A DNA stretch of 49,536 bases, taken from positions 1 to 49,536 of the IMG/VR virus record IMGVR_UViG_3300034092_003812. One strand, 5' to 3'. Position 1 is the first letter of the stretch. Every line of letters begins with the position of its first letter. Of the stretch, positions 37,355 to 46,610 are shown one piece after another. The notes beneath the pieces were generated by a model that saw only the letters and a program-made list of their open reading frames with translations, was not told where the DNA came from and did not search any database. The stretch comes from a virus. The translations under genes were made by a program, and so were the position numbers.

Positions 37355-37698
37355 AATTCATATGTTGAGTTAAGAGTTTTAAATTTAAGGTAATCCTCTG
37401 TTTGCTCCAGAATCTCAGTAATTTCTGTTGTTTGCCAAGCAAAAAACATACTAAATGGAGACATAAGTAATGAACGACCAACTGCTGGTTCATCGTGTTT
37501 AGATTTAAAAGTTCCATTTTCATTAAACTCCAACCATAGTATTTTCTCTGATTGTTTAGTTAGTCCATCTCGTTCTCTGACAAGTTTCCATTTCATTTCT
37601 ACTTGACCAAGCAGCAGTTTTGCTTGTTCTTCATCCATAGTTAAAATACCTTCCTCATTTTGAGTTAGTAGAATTTTAGGTTGTGTTCCTGTAATCAT
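37339..37698 (-). CDS. Unknown phage protein
   Basis: 119 residues, mixed; ends in DYLKFKTLNSTYELWKLS. In an operon of 38249-37130. Confidence 0.7.
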   Translation of the reverse strand: MITGTQPKILLTQNEEGILTMDEEQAKLLLGQVEMKWKLVRERDGLTKQSEKILWLEFNENGTFKSKHDEPAVGRSLLMSPFSMFFAWQTTEITEILEQTEDYLKFKTLNSTYELWKLS

Positions 37699-37708
37699 AT
37701 TTTTTAAG

Positions 37709-38059
37709 TTAAAACCAGTTATTATCTTTAAGAATTTGTAGAAAACTAATGAAGTACTTTATTTCTGTTTCATCATCAATACTTTCTCTAAGAGAATTCA
37801 AAGCATCAGGGTCACCATAAAATACTCCTTTAAAAAAGTTTGTATTATCCCACGAATCTTCTTTCCATTCTGATCGTGAACCTTTTTTGTAAGTCACTTT
37901 TATGTCAAATTCCTCTGAGTCCTCTCTTAGTCTTGTAGCGTCAAAGCAATGCTTTTCAGTTTCAGCAACACAGCCTTGATATAATACTGCATCTATTTGT
38001 TCTTGTTCTTCTGGAGTTTCTCTAACGTACCAAACTCCATTAATTTGTATTCTGTCCAT
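37709..38059 (-). CDS. Unknown acidic protein
   Basis: 116 residues from the ATG at 38059 (MDRIQINGVWYVRETPEEQE), which is 2 nt from the upstream stop. Two Cys near residues 30-38 (GCVAETEKHC). Not recognised. Confidence 0.7.
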   Translation of the reverse strand: MDRIQINGVWYVRETPEEQEQIDAVLYQGCVAETEKHCFDATRLREDSEEFDIKVTYKKGSRSEWKEDSWDNTNFFKGVFYGDPDALNSLRESIDDETEIKYFISFLQILKDNNWF

Positions 38060-38060
38060 A

Positions 38061-38249
38061 TTATTTTTGTTTACTTGTCCCAATAGCATATACACCAGCT
38101 AGTCCAAATACTCCTAAAGTGAAGCAAAGTACTGCAGCCATCATTTCAGCTGTTACATTGTTGAAAGGTAATACTTGTTGGATTTGGCCAGTCATCAGTC
38201 CAACCATAGCTCCGAAACTCATTACACTCATTAAAATACACTTTTTCAT
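38061..38249 (-). CDS. Small membrane protein
   Basis: 62 residues, two hydrophobic segments (CILMSVMSFGAMVGLMTG and MMAAVLCFTLGVFGLAGVYA). First gene behind the promoter at 38269-38300. Confidence 0.7.
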   Translation of the reverse strand: MKKCILMSVMSFGAMVGLMTGQIQQVLPFNNVTAEMMAAVLCFTLGVFGLAGVYAIGTSKQK

Positions 38250-38268
38250 AACTGTTTTTATTTATATC

Positions 38269-38300
38269 TAAATATACGAATAATATTTCAGGAAGCCAAA
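38269..38300 (-). promoter_or_regulatory. Early promoter
   Basis: Minus strand TTTGGCTTCC, 20 nt, TATATTTA; nearly identical to 37076-37107. Confidence 0.7.
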
Positions 38301-38301
38301 C

Positions 38302-38682
38302 TTATGTCCACCAATATTCACTATATTTTTGAATTAGTTTCCAGAGTACTTGTTGGTCTCTCTTTTCTATAGACATTACCTCTAGTAAATTTGATCGATA
38401 ACTCAGGAGCGTGCCATCACTATCTGTGCTAGGAGATAAATCATATACCTCCATGTACCATTCATTCAGTCTACGTTCTAAGATAGCAATACAAATCGAC
38501 AATGCTTGGATTGATTTTTTTCTGCTGGTTGTGACGTATTCATCCTGCATTAATGCTTTATGGATACCACATAGTTTCTTATACAGTATGATTTCCATAT
38601 AGGCATTATCCCAGTCTCTATCATTGTATATTACCTTAAACCAGCTAATTAAGTTTTTAATACCTTTAAAAAATTGTTTCAT
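38302..38682 (-). CDS. Unknown helical protein
   Basis: 126 residues, helical and basic (FFKGIKNLISWFKVIYNDRD). Lies behind the terminator 38699-38733. Not recognised. Confidence 0.7.
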   Translation of the reverse strand: MKQFFKGIKNLISWFKVIYNDRDWDNAYMEIILYKKLCGIHKALMQDEYVTTSRKKSIQALSICIAILERRLNEWYMEVYDLSPSTDSDGTLLSYRSNLLEVMSIEKRDQQVLWKLIQKYSEYWWT

Positions 38683-38698
38683 ATGTTTTAATTTAATT

Positions 38699-38733
38699 AA
38701 AAAAAGGGGGAAACTCTAAGCCTCCCCCTTTTA
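38699..38733 (-). terminator. Rho-independent terminator
   Basis: Minus strand AAAGGGGG-AGGCTTAGAGTTT-CCCCCTTT followed by a T-run. It ends the small lipoprotein transcript. Confidence 0.85.
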
Positions 38734-38750
38734 AAGTTCTTCACTCTTGA

Positions 38751-38909
38751 TTACTCAGCAACCACTTCCTCTACTTGCAAAGTGTCAACCACAGTAACTG
38801 TGTCAACTACTTGTACAGTAGAATCAGATTGTGTCTCCTCAGAGTTTGCACCAGTGCTGCAAGAAGCCATCAAAGCAACTACAGCAAAAACAAACATGAT
38901 CTGTTTCAT
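38751..38909 (-). CDS. Small lipoprotein (52 aa)
   Basis: 52 residues: MKQIMFVFAVVALMASCS is a classical lipoprotein signal with LMASC lipobox; the mature part is acidic with a VVDTVTVVDTLQVEEVV repeat. Placed between a promoter and a terminator as a one-gene unit, so likely strongly expressed. A surface exclusion role is possible. Confidence 0.75.
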   Translation of the reverse strand: MKQIMFVFAVVALMASCSTGANSEETQSDSTVQVVDTVTVVDTLQVEEVVAE

Positions 38910-38956
38910 ACTACCTGTTTTTAATTGTTAGACATTAATTGAATTACTCATATACA

Positions 38957-38988
38957 TAAATATAACTATAATTTTCTTAATAGCCAAA
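38957..38988 (-). promoter_or_regulatory. Early promoter
   Basis: Minus strand TTTGGCTATT, 20 nt, TTATATTTA; drives the small lipoprotein gene. Confidence 0.7.
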
Positions 38989-38993
38989 TTTAT

Positions 38994-40634
38994 TTACATC
39001 AAAGCTGCTATTTGGTCTCCAGTTGTTTGTACTGTAGCTTGATTTCTCATTCGTTGAGCTAATGGATCTGAAGATCCACTTATCTCTGTGAAGAAAGCAG
39101 CAGCCAATGCTGTTGGATCTGTGTAAGCAGTACCTGTGGTGTTATCAACTGGTACTCCTAATGTAACTGACCCTGATGGTGGGACCGCACAAGTACCTGT
39201 TAAGTTATTTGTGGGGCCATAAACAGTGCCACTTCTGACATTTGATTCAGCTGGGTGTCCAGTTGCAACACCGGGGGTGTAAAGTGTGTTGGTTGTCAAA
39301 TCATACTTTCTGAATTGCCAACTCATATTAGTACTTTCCAAATGTAGAAATGGTACTGACACCGCCATCAATCCTGAAGAATTATTTTGTAAATTCCCCG
39401 TTATTCTAACTGGAGTTGTTCCTGAAAATATACCGTAAGAATTTACTCCAGCACTGACGTCACCGACAACACTACATGGAGTAGTAGTACTACCCAATGA
39501 TATACCATGTAATGCAATACTGAAATCTGTACCTGCCCCTCCGGTGACATTACCTGTGACACTTATTACATTGTTTGTTGTTCCTACAATACCTCTATTA
39601 AATCTGTTAGTACCTCCAGTGACATTTCCTACTAAAGTTAATGTGGCACCATTAGATAATTCTATACCTCGCCCATTGCTGTGTGGTGGATAATTAACAC
39701 TACCCCCACTAACATTTCCTGTAACATTTAATGTAGCGGCTGCTGATGTTATTATTCCCCTACAAGCGGCCGTTGTGCCGTTTATAGTAGTAGCTACAAC
39801 ATCTCCTACATAATTAAGTGTACAATTGCCCGTCACTGATATACCTGTACCTCCTGCTTTTGTGCCGGGCATATTACCTGTAATGTTTACAACGCTTGGC
39901 GATGATGCCGAAATGGTTATTAATGTTACAGTTCCATGAAACAAATCCGCATTTACGGTTCTTGATGTAGAAATTGTTGCTGTTCCACCACTAAGATACC
40001 CATCACCAAAAGATGTGCTTTCGGTCATGCTTAATGCATTTATCTGAAGGGTAAACCCTCCTGTTTGCACAGCCGTAACATTTATCCTATAGTATGTATA
40101 TGAAGAAGGATTGGAAATGTTTGGACTATTATATGAAACAGCACTTGCGGCTGCAACAACAGTATGAAGCGTAACCCATGTTACACCATCATTACTCCCT
40201 TGGAATGTCCAATCTCTTGGTCTTGAACCTGCGCCTGAGTTTTGATGCCACGCATACCTTTGAATGCTCTTAGATGTATCAAATTGATACCCTATTTGAC
40301 CACCATTCACAGCACCTACCCATTGGTCTGTTGATGGAGAAAAAGTATTTAAACCTTTTCTAAAAACTTTCCAAGCAGTAATATTATTTTGTGTTGCAAA
40401 TGCTTGCCCTACACCAACAGGACTTGTGTTAGATGTCATGTCAGGTATTGGGTCTAATGGTACACCAATAGGTGTTTGACTGTTAGAAATAAACCCTGTG
40501 GTTACATTTTGGTCAATGGTAATATTGTAGTTGTTCAAATAGACCTCATCGCCTGTAGTAGGAATGGTTAATCCATCATCCCAAGTTAAAGGGTCACTCC
40601 AGTTACCAGCTTGTCTTGCAAATCTAATAGCCAT
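38994..40634 (-). CDS. Tail-fibre / receptor-binding protein with discoidin-like module
   Basis: 546 residues. N-terminal GNWSDPLTWDDGLTIPTTGD is a G8/parallel beta-helix start. Residues 65-205 resemble an F5/8 type C (discoidin) carbohydrate-binding module (RPRDWTFQGSNDGVTWVTLH, then YYRINVTA). The rest is Thr/Val/Gly-rich beta-helix with repeated NVTGNVTGG units. It would bind host surface glycans. Last gene of the fibre operon. Confidence 0.8.
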   Translation of the reverse strand: MAIRFARQAGNWSDPLTWDDGLTIPTTGDEVYLNNYNITIDQNVTTGFISNSQTPIGVPLDPIPDMTSNTSPVGVGQAFATQNNITAWKVFRKGLNTFSPSTDQWVGAVNGGQIGYQFDTSKSIQRYAWHQNSGAGSRPRDWTFQGSNDGVTWVTLHTVVAAASAVSYNSPNISNPSSYTYYRINVTAVQTGGFTLQINALSMTESTSFGDGYLSGGTATISTSRTVNADLFHGTVTLITISASSPSVVNITGNMPGTKAGGTGISVTGNCTLNYVGDVVATTINGTTAACRGIITSAAATLNVTGNVSGGSVNYPPHSNGRGIELSNGATLTLVGNVTGGTNRFNRGIVGTTNNVISVTGNVTGGAGTDFSIALHGISLGSTTTPCSVVGDVSAGVNSYGIFSGTTPVRITGNLQNNSSGLMAVSVPFLHLESTNMSWQFRKYDLTTNTLYTPGVATGHPAESNVRSGTVYGPTNNLTGTCAVPPSGSVTLGVPVDNTTGTAYTDPTALAAAFFTEISGSSDPLAQRMRNQATVQTTGDQIAALM

Positions 40635-40636
40635 AG

Positions 40637-40930
40637 TTAAAGACCTTTTGCGTTAATATATCCTTGAATAGCCTCAGTAATTTTAGAAAATGCTACTAAA
40701 GCATCAGTATCTTGAGAAGTTACTACATCTCCAAACACAATAGGTACATCATACTGAGATGGATCTTCAGGTCTAATTACGTTTCCGTTTTCGTCCTTTG
40801 TATAGTACTGCAATCTAATAGCTACAGTTTGCCCAATTTCAGCTTCTCTGAATAAAGGCATTGAAGATAAAGAGGCAGCTACTTTATCATAAGTAACTCC
40901 ATCAATTGTAATTGGTTTATTTGTTGTCAT
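40637..40930 (-). CDS. Small protein of the fibre cluster
   Basis: 97 residues (TTNKPITIDGVTYDKVAASL...AIQGYINAKGL), a compact beta domain. It lies between fibre genes and may be a fibre connector or chaperone. Confidence 0.7.
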   Translation of the reverse strand: MTTNKPITIDGVTYDKVAASLSSMPLFREAEIGQTVAIRLQYYTKDENGNVIRPEDPSQYDVPIVFGDVVTSQDTDALVAFSKITEAIQGYINAKGL

Positions 40931-40936
40931 ATCTGT

Positions 40937-41263
40937 TTAATTATATATAGTATTATATCTGTTATCCCATGAAGCATTTGAGGCAGATGCTTTAGTTGAT
41001 GTTCCGTTTGGAGCTACATCTATTCTAGTTATACTCCATACATTTGAAGATGTTGAACTTCCAATAGGAGCTAATCCACAGTACGAGTATGGGTCATTAA
41101 AATCATGTTTTCTATCTTGGGCTGTATTAAAAGATCCCGTTTCATTTGATGTTATTACTGGAGAACCTGCTACAGTTAAAGCTTGAGTAGCCACTACACT
41201 TCCAGTAATAACAAAACTACCTGATACTACTGCTCCATTTGGTATAATTAATTCTCCAGCCAT
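40937..41263 (-). CDS. Short fibre-type protein
   Basis: 108 residues (GELIIPNGAVVSGSFVITGS...), with GSFVITGSVVATQALTVAGS repeats like those in the larger fibre proteins. Probably a trimeric fibre tip or a truncated fibre. Confidence 0.7.
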   Translation of the reverse strand: MAGELIIPNGAVVSGSFVITGSVVATQALTVAGSPVITSNETGSFNTAQDRKHDFNDPYSYCGLAPIGSSTSSNVWSITRIDVAPNGTSTKASASNASWDNRYNTIYN

Positions 41264-41264
41264 A

Positions 41265-41834
41265 TTATATTGTTCTTACAAGTGATACAAGATTCCAAGT
41301 TGTTGTTATTGTTGCAACATTTAATTCTAAGTCTAGGTTTCCTCCATTTAAATTTACTTGTACAGTAGTACCAGCGGTGCTACCAATGTCTGTAGTTCTA
41401 GTTTCAGTATATCTAACTTGAGAACCTGATAATATAGACATTATATTTCCTGCTCGAGCATTACCTGATGGACTAGTTGATACTAAAGTATAATCAGCAA
41501 ATATACCTCTATATGAGGAAGTTGGGGCTGAATATATTGTGTATACTCCTGAAGCAGATACTGTTATTTCTGCTCTCTCAATTAATGCTCGAGATATACC
41601 TAAAGCTCCTTGTATGTTAGTACTTCCAGTTACTTCTAAACTACCTGATATGATTGCTGAGCCAGTGTATGGAAAAGAAGACCCACCTCCAGCGTTCAAA
41701 GCAAATGAAGCTGTTAAAGCAAATGATGCTGATCCTTGAAGACTACCAGTAAATGAAGTTGCTACTAAGCTTCCTGTGATTTGGCTATCTCCCTTGGAGA
41801 TGAACCCATTTTTTATTACAAATTCGTTAGGCAT
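41265..41834 (-). CDS. Tail-fibre protein with SASFALTASFALNA repeat
   Basis: 189 residues. N-terminal TGSLVATSFTGSLQGSASFA repeat followed by a globular beta C-terminus (SGVYTIYSAPTSSYRGIFAD). The C-terminus is very similar to that of the 44196-46601 fibre (SYDGAFFDYVAKSGSNARAG), so they share a head domain. Confidence 0.75.
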   Translation of the reverse strand: MPNEFVIKNGFISKGDSQITGSLVATSFTGSLQGSASFALTASFALNAGGGSSFPYTGSAIISGSLEVTGSTNIQGALGISRALIERAEITVSASGVYTIYSAPTSSYRGIFADYTLVSTSPSGNARAGNIMSILSGSQVRYTETRTTDIGSTAGTTVQVNLNGGNLDLELNVATITTTWNLVSLVRTI

Positions 41835-41858
41835 ATCTTTTCACTATCCAAGATTATG

Positions 41859-41874
41859 TTTATTATATATATGG
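41859..41874 (-). promoter_or_regulatory. Late-type promoter motif
   Basis: Minus strand CATATATATAATAAAC upstream of the fibre gene at 41834. Confidence 0.5.
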
Positions 41875-42573
41875 TTAAATTCCGAATCTTGCTCGGGTTG
41901 CGTTAAAGTTTTGTAAAACTTCTGTTGATGAGAGAGCTCTGTTGTACATTTGAGCTTGATATACACGACCGTTTAAACTTCCATCCCAACCTCTTCCTAT
42001 TTTAAATGGGTTTGATGTTGTTCTAATATTACCAACCATCGAGGCTGAATTTGTAAAAACACCATCTTTATAAAAATAGACCACATCTGAAGATAGTACA
42101 ATACTAATATTAGTTATGGTATTTAAACTAAATGTGAACCCATTTACTGCTACAGCAGCATTTGATGTATTTTTTTTATAAAATGCTACGGTGTTTGACC
42201 CTCCCCCCAAGTAAACCATCCAATCATAGTCAAATCCACTAATAATTCCTTTATGTAATACCCCAATTCCTAAGTTAGTTGTAAATCTAATTAACCATAA
42301 ATTAATTGTGAAGTTATTAATACTAGTTATATTATATATTGAATTATTACCTAAATTTACATAATCATCTACCCCATCAAACACAATACTTCCCCCATTT
42401 GCTGAATTAAATGTTGGTCCATTGGTTAATGTTCCATTATTACCATTTCCACTTATATCCCTCCATGTAGTACTTGTATATGGGGGTTCATATGACCTAG
42501 GATTAGCAGCATCAAGCCTTAAAACTAAACCTTGTGTTATAATGCTACCTTGTCCTCCATGTACTGTACTCAT
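41875..42573 (-). CDS. LamG-like fibre protein 1
   Basis: 232 residues, a concanavalin A/LamG-type jelly roll: TWRDISGNGNNGTLTNGPTF, GGSIVFDGVDDYVNLG, then MYNRALSSTEVLQNFNATRA at the end. These repeat with high identity in the next two LamG genes. Probably glycan-binding. Overlaps the upstream gene by 4 nt. Confidence 0.8.
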   Translation of the reverse strand: MSTVHGGQGSIITQGLVLRLDAANPRSYEPPYTSTTWRDISGNGNNGTLTNGPTFNSANGGSIVFDGVDDYVNLGNNSIYNITSINNFTINLWLIRFTTNLGIGVLHKGIISGFDYDWMVYLGGGSNTVAFYKKNTSNAAVAVNGFTFSLNTITNISIVLSSDVVYFYKDGVFTNSASMVGNIRTTSNPFKIGRGWDGSLNGRVYQAQMYNRALSSTEVLQNFNATRARFGI

Positions 42574-42833
42574 GGAAACTCTACATTAGGATGTGTCCAT
42601 TCCTCAGTTTCTAATATTGCTAATATTTCTGAGTAAGTATAAGGACCTTCTGAAGTGGTTAAACTTTGAACTGATAGTGGTATTTCAGGTCCATTCCATT
42701 TTACAAATGTTTTTGTTTCATCAACTGATTTTCTTACAGTTTCTTCAGATGTTTCTAGTACTTCATTGAAGTTGATTTTATTTAACTCGGAAGTATTAAA
42801 AATCATAAATTCTCTATTTTCGTATGGTTCCAT
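42570..42833 (-). CDS. Small protein of the fibre cluster
   Basis: 87 residues, acidic (EPYENREFMIFNTSELNKIN...). Genes of this kind accompany tail-fibre genes and may be assembly factors. A late-type promoter precedes it. Confidence 0.7.
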   Translation of the reverse strand: MEPYENREFMIFNTSELNKINFNEVLETSEETVRKSVDETKTFVKWNGPEIPLSVQSLTTSEGPYTYSEILAILETEEWTHPNVEFP

Positions 42834-42837
42834 TTGT

Positions 42838-42857
42838 TTTATTTATAAATATGTTTA
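42838..42857 (-). promoter_or_regulatory. Late-type promoter with TATAAATA
   Basis: Minus strand AACATATTTATAAATAAAAC. It contains the exact T4 late-promoter sequence TATAAATA, linking this motif to the gp55-like factor. Confidence 0.6.
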
Positions 42858-43517
42858 TAATCCGAATCTGCCTTTGGTTGCATTATAATTTTGGAGTACT
42901 TCAGCGGCTGAGAGTGCTCTGTTGTAGATTAAGGTACTTCCCATATTTATATTACTGAAATACGCACCAGTTCGTTCTGCACCTATTACAGAGAATATTG
43001 TTGGTGAAGTAGGTGACCCTCCTGACATTGTTCCAATATCTATTCCGTTAAGATACACTTTAATAGTCAAACCACTTCTTGTTTGTGTTATATTATACCA
43101 AGTTGATAATAGTAGTCCTGTTGGGTATGATAAACTTGCCAAAGAACCTCCATAATTTACATAAAATATTTTCCCTCCTGGAAAATAAAATAGAGAATAA
43201 TAATCAATACTGTTGGAACCTAGAATCACTGGTTCTCCAGCTAATGAATTATATTTTACCCAGACGGACCAAGAGGATATTGTTCCTAAGTTTATGGTAG
43301 GATGTATTACGTAATCATTAATCCCATCAAACACTATACTACCTCCATTTGCAGAATTAAAAGTAGGACCGTTTGTTAAAGTACCATTGTTACCATTTCC
43401 ACTTATATCTCTCCATACTGTACCTGAACCAGGATATGAATCTTTTTTAGCGGCATCTAAAGCTAATACTAAACCATTGGTAACAATTCCTCCGTAATAT
43501 GCTATTCGACCTGCCAT
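42855..43517 (-). CDS. LamG-like fibre protein 2
   Basis: 220 residues with the same frame (VWRDISGNGNNGTLTNGPTF, SIVFDGINDYVIHP, YNRALSAAEVLQNYNATKGR). Middle section differs from the other two copies, so binding specificity may differ. Confidence 0.8.
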   Translation of the reverse strand: MAGRIAYYGGIVTNGLVLALDAAKKDSYPGSGTVWRDISGNGNNGTLTNGPTFNSANGGSIVFDGINDYVIHPTINLGTISSWSVWVKYNSLAGEPVILGSNSIDYYSLFYFPGGKIFYVNYGGSLASLSYPTGLLLSTWYNITQTRSGLTIKVYLNGIDIGTMSGGSPTSPTIFSVIGAERTGAYFSNINMGSTLIYNRALSAAEVLQNYNATKGRFGL

Positions 43518-43519
43518 AA

Positions 43520-44191
43520 TTATAATCCAAATCTTGATTTAGTTGCGTTGTAGTTTTGTAGTACTTCTGTTGATGAGAGAGCTCTGTTGTATATTTGAAC
43601 TTGGGATACACTACCACTAAGATAATATGTATTTGTGAATCCAAGTTTTCCTATCATATAACTATTAGGAACACCAATCATGCTAGATATTGATATAGTA
43701 CTTCTTAAAACTCCATTAATATATACTAATGAGGTTGAACCAATACTACTAGCTACTATGTACTTCCATTGATTATCCGAAATGTTTATAGATGTTGAAT
43801 AATCTGCTACACCTCCTAAAGTATAGGTTAATAAACCATTATAAACTTGTAATCTAAATCCATTATTTACATTCAATTGATGGTGAGAGAGTAAAATAGC
43901 CTGGGTTTCTCCAATTGAAACTTTAACCCAACATCCCATTGTTGCTCCTGAGTTAGCGTTTAGTGAAAATGATGCTGAGTCTCGTGTTACATAATCGTCA
44001 ATTCCATCAAAAACTATACTACCCCCGTTTGCGGAACTAAAGGTGGGTCCATTAGTTAATGTTCCGTTATTCCCTCCTCTAGATAAATCAGACCATACAG
44101 TACCTGAGCCAGGATATGATTTGGTATTGGCAGCATCCAAACACAACACCAATCCATCTGTTGAAATTTTCGGACTATAATTAAATGCCAT
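43520..44191 (-). CDS. LamG-like fibre protein 3
   Basis: 223 residues, paralogue of the two above (DLSRGGNNGTLTNGPTFSSA, SIVFDGIDDYVTRD, YNRALSSTEVLQNYNATKSR). 2-nt gap to the next copy. Confidence 0.8.
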   Translation of the reverse strand: MAFNYSPKISTDGLVLCLDAANTKSYPGSGTVWSDLSRGGNNGTLTNGPTFSSANGGSIVFDGIDDYVTRDSASFSLNANSGATMGCWVKVSIGETQAILLSHHQLNVNNGFRLQVYNGLLTYTLGGVADYSTSINISDNQWKYIVASSIGSTSLVYINGVLRSTISISSMIGVPNSYMIGKLGFTNTYYLSGSVSQVQIYNRALSSTEVLQNYNATKSRFGL

Positions 44192-44195
44192 AACT

Positions 44196-46601
44196 TTATA
44201 TTGACCGTATTATTGTTTTAATATTCCAATTGGCTGTTGAAGTTGATCCTGATAATACTAAATTAGAACCTGATATAAAAGCAGTAAATGCTAACCCAGA
44301 AGTGTTTCCAAAATCAGTTGTTGTCGTTTCTGTAAAATTAACTGAGGTACCTGACCATAAAGCCATAATGTTTCCTGCTCTTGCATTTGAACCAGATTTG
44401 GCTACGTAGTCAAAGAATGCTCCATCGTACGAGGAAGTTGCTAAACTATATATAACATTGTTTCCTACTATTGAAGTTACCCTTTTAGTGGTATATAGAG
44501 TAGGTGCCTGATAGTCTCCTAACAGTATTGTATTGTCTGAAAATACCTCTAATATTGGTAATCCCGAAATATCATTAACTGAAAATAGTGATCCTGATAA
44601 GCTATCTGTTATGGCAAATAATTGACCTGCAGACCCTTGTACAGTAAATATTGGCTGAGCTGAACCTGAACCTTGTATTGTTAATACATTTGTTGTTGAG
44701 CTTGATACAAATAAAGATCCTGATATTACAGCTGATCCTGAGAATGGAAATGCTGCTCCTCCTCCACCATTCAAAGCAAATGAAGCTGTTAAAGCGTAAG
44801 AGGCTGAAGTAGCAACTGAAGCAGAAGCCACTGACATTGATGAGGTTTGTGATGTTAGAACGTAAGGTGCTAACATTGAACTAGTTACACTAGTTAAAAC
44901 ATAGTTTGGAGCTAATGATGCTGTTTGAGCGTTTACTGCCCAACTTGAGGTACCAAATAATGATCCTGTAACCCCACCACCAACAAAAGACAAACTGCCT
45001 GTCAGTCCATAACTTCCAGTTAGTTGCTTGTTAGTAACCCAAATACTTCCACTCTTAACAATCAAATCACCAAAAGAGGATGTAGTTGTAGTATCTCTAA
45101 CATCATGTAATTCTCCAATTTCCCATCCATTTGATATATGTACAAATATTGATCCTACAGTTGGATGTACTCTTACAATATATCCTAATAATACAGTATG
45201 TTGAGGTGCTACTGGTTTTGTTGTTGTCCAACCTCCAGGTGTTGTTGGTGATAACCAAACTGGGGATCCTCCTACTAAACCATTGGTGTTTATGTTATTA
45301 ATAAATCCAAAGGTAGTGACATAACCCTCTTCTCCTGGTGGTATTGATTCGGCTGCAAATCCTAATGTTGTTGCTGAGTATCCATCTGTTGTAGCTAATG
45401 CTCTATTGACTGATGGTCTGTTTCCTTGTGAACCTGAAACAAAAACTACTTCTCCTCTAGTTAGGGTGGTACCATTACCATTATAAACTAACACAACATT
45501 TTCTTGTCCCAATTCTACATTCACATTTCCCCCCTTCAACATTAAGTCTAATGTACCATATCCATCATCCCATCCCAACTGACCAACTTGTGTTACAGCA
45601 CTAGCGGTTGTAGAAAAATAGATACTCTCTGGTGTATATATAGAACCAGACATATACAATGATCCAGTTATTAATACATTTTGTTTTAATGGATTAACAT
45701 ATGAGGCTGTTAGTGCATAACTAGCACTTATAGCATTATCTGCATTCAGGGCATGAGAGGCACTTACAGCATATGATGAGGTACCTGTTAAATTACCCGT
45801 AAATGAACCGGTAAACGAGCCAGTATTGTATGAGCCGCTAAATGATATGAAACTAGAAGATAATGCTGAAATACTGTTTGTATTTGCATTTATTCCGCTG
45901 CTAAAACTAGCACTTGTAGATAAATAACTAGAGGATAAACTAGCAATAGAGGAACTTAAAGATGCTGTAGCTGCATTTAATTGAGCATCGGTCGCAAATG
46001 TGGCGTCTAATGATGAACTAAAGTTCTCTAAATTAGTTACTCGGCTTGATATACTGGAGGAATAAACTGTAAATCCATCAACCCCAGACAATTGAATATA
46101 TGATGCTGTTAGAGCGTAAGAGGCACTACTAACACCCCCCAATAGATAAGAGGCAGTTGCTGCAAATGTAGCATAAGAGGCACTATCAACAACAATAGAA
46201 CTTGTATCATTTGATGTTATAACATTATATCCATTATAAGAAAATGATGATCCTGTTATTGATACTGAACCAGTAAACTGGTGAGTATCATCAAATGTAT
46301 CTCCAAATTTAGTTGAACCTGAAGAATATATGATTGAGGCAGACTCATATTGAGCGTATATTTCAATGGCAGTAATTTTACCTATAACATCTAGGTTACC
46401 TTGAATGGTTTTATCTCCTGATGTTAATCCTATAGCTAAAGTAGCTGTACCATCTAAATCTCCTGTGAAACCAAGATCAGATTCTAGACTTTGGATTCGA
46501 GCATCAACAGGTAATCCTAATCCATCTTGAATCTCACCATTGTCTATCTGTAAGACTCTCTGGTAAGTATCCTTAATCTTGGTGTTTGTAAAATTTGACA
46601 T
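44196..46601 (-). CDS. Long tail-fibre protein
   Basis: 801 residues. N-terminus contains KDTYQRVLQIDNGEIQDGLG, an attachment-like domain. Long Ser/Ala-rich blocks with SASYALTASYA-type heptads span 140-320 and 560-630, indicating a trimeric fibre shaft. A C-terminal globular region ends in SGSTSTANWNIKTIIRSI, shared with the 41265 protein. Largest gene in the window and the main receptor-contact candidate. Confidence 0.85.
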   Translation of the reverse strand: MSNFTNTKIKDTYQRVLQIDNGEIQDGLGLPVDARIQSLESDLGFTGDLDGTATLAIGLTSGDKTIQGNLDVIGKITAIEIYAQYESASIIYSSGSTKFGDTFDDTHQFTGSVSITGSSFSYNGYNVITSNDTSSIVVDSASYATFAATASYLLGGVSSASYALTASYIQLSGVDGFTVYSSSISSRVTNLENFSSSLDATFATDAQLNAATASLSSSIASLSSSYLSTSASFSSGINANTNSISALSSSFISFSGSYNTGSFTGSFTGNLTGTSSYAVSASHALNADNAISASYALTASYVNPLKQNVLITGSLYMSGSIYTPESIYFSTTASAVTQVGQLGWDDGYGTLDLMLKGGNVNVELGQENVVLVYNGNGTTLTRGEVVFVSGSQGNRPSVNRALATTDGYSATTLGFAAESIPPGEEGYVTTFGFINNINTNGLVGGSPVWLSPTTPGGWTTTKPVAPQHTVLLGYIVRVHPTVGSIFVHISNGWEIGELHDVRDTTTTSSFGDLIVKSGSIWVTNKQLTGSYGLTGSLSFVGGGVTGSLFGTSSWAVNAQTASLAPNYVLTSVTSSMLAPYVLTSQTSSMSVASASVATSASYALTASFALNGGGGAAFPFSGSAVISGSLFVSSSTTNVLTIQGSGSAQPIFTVQGSAGQLFAITDSLSGSLFSVNDISGLPILEVFSDNTILLGDYQAPTLYTTKRVTSIVGNNVIYSLATSSYDGAFFDYVAKSGSNARAGNIMALWSGTSVNFTETTTTDFGNTSGLAFTAFISGSNLVLSGSTSTANWNIKTIIRSI

Positions 46602-46610
46602 TCTCCCTTA

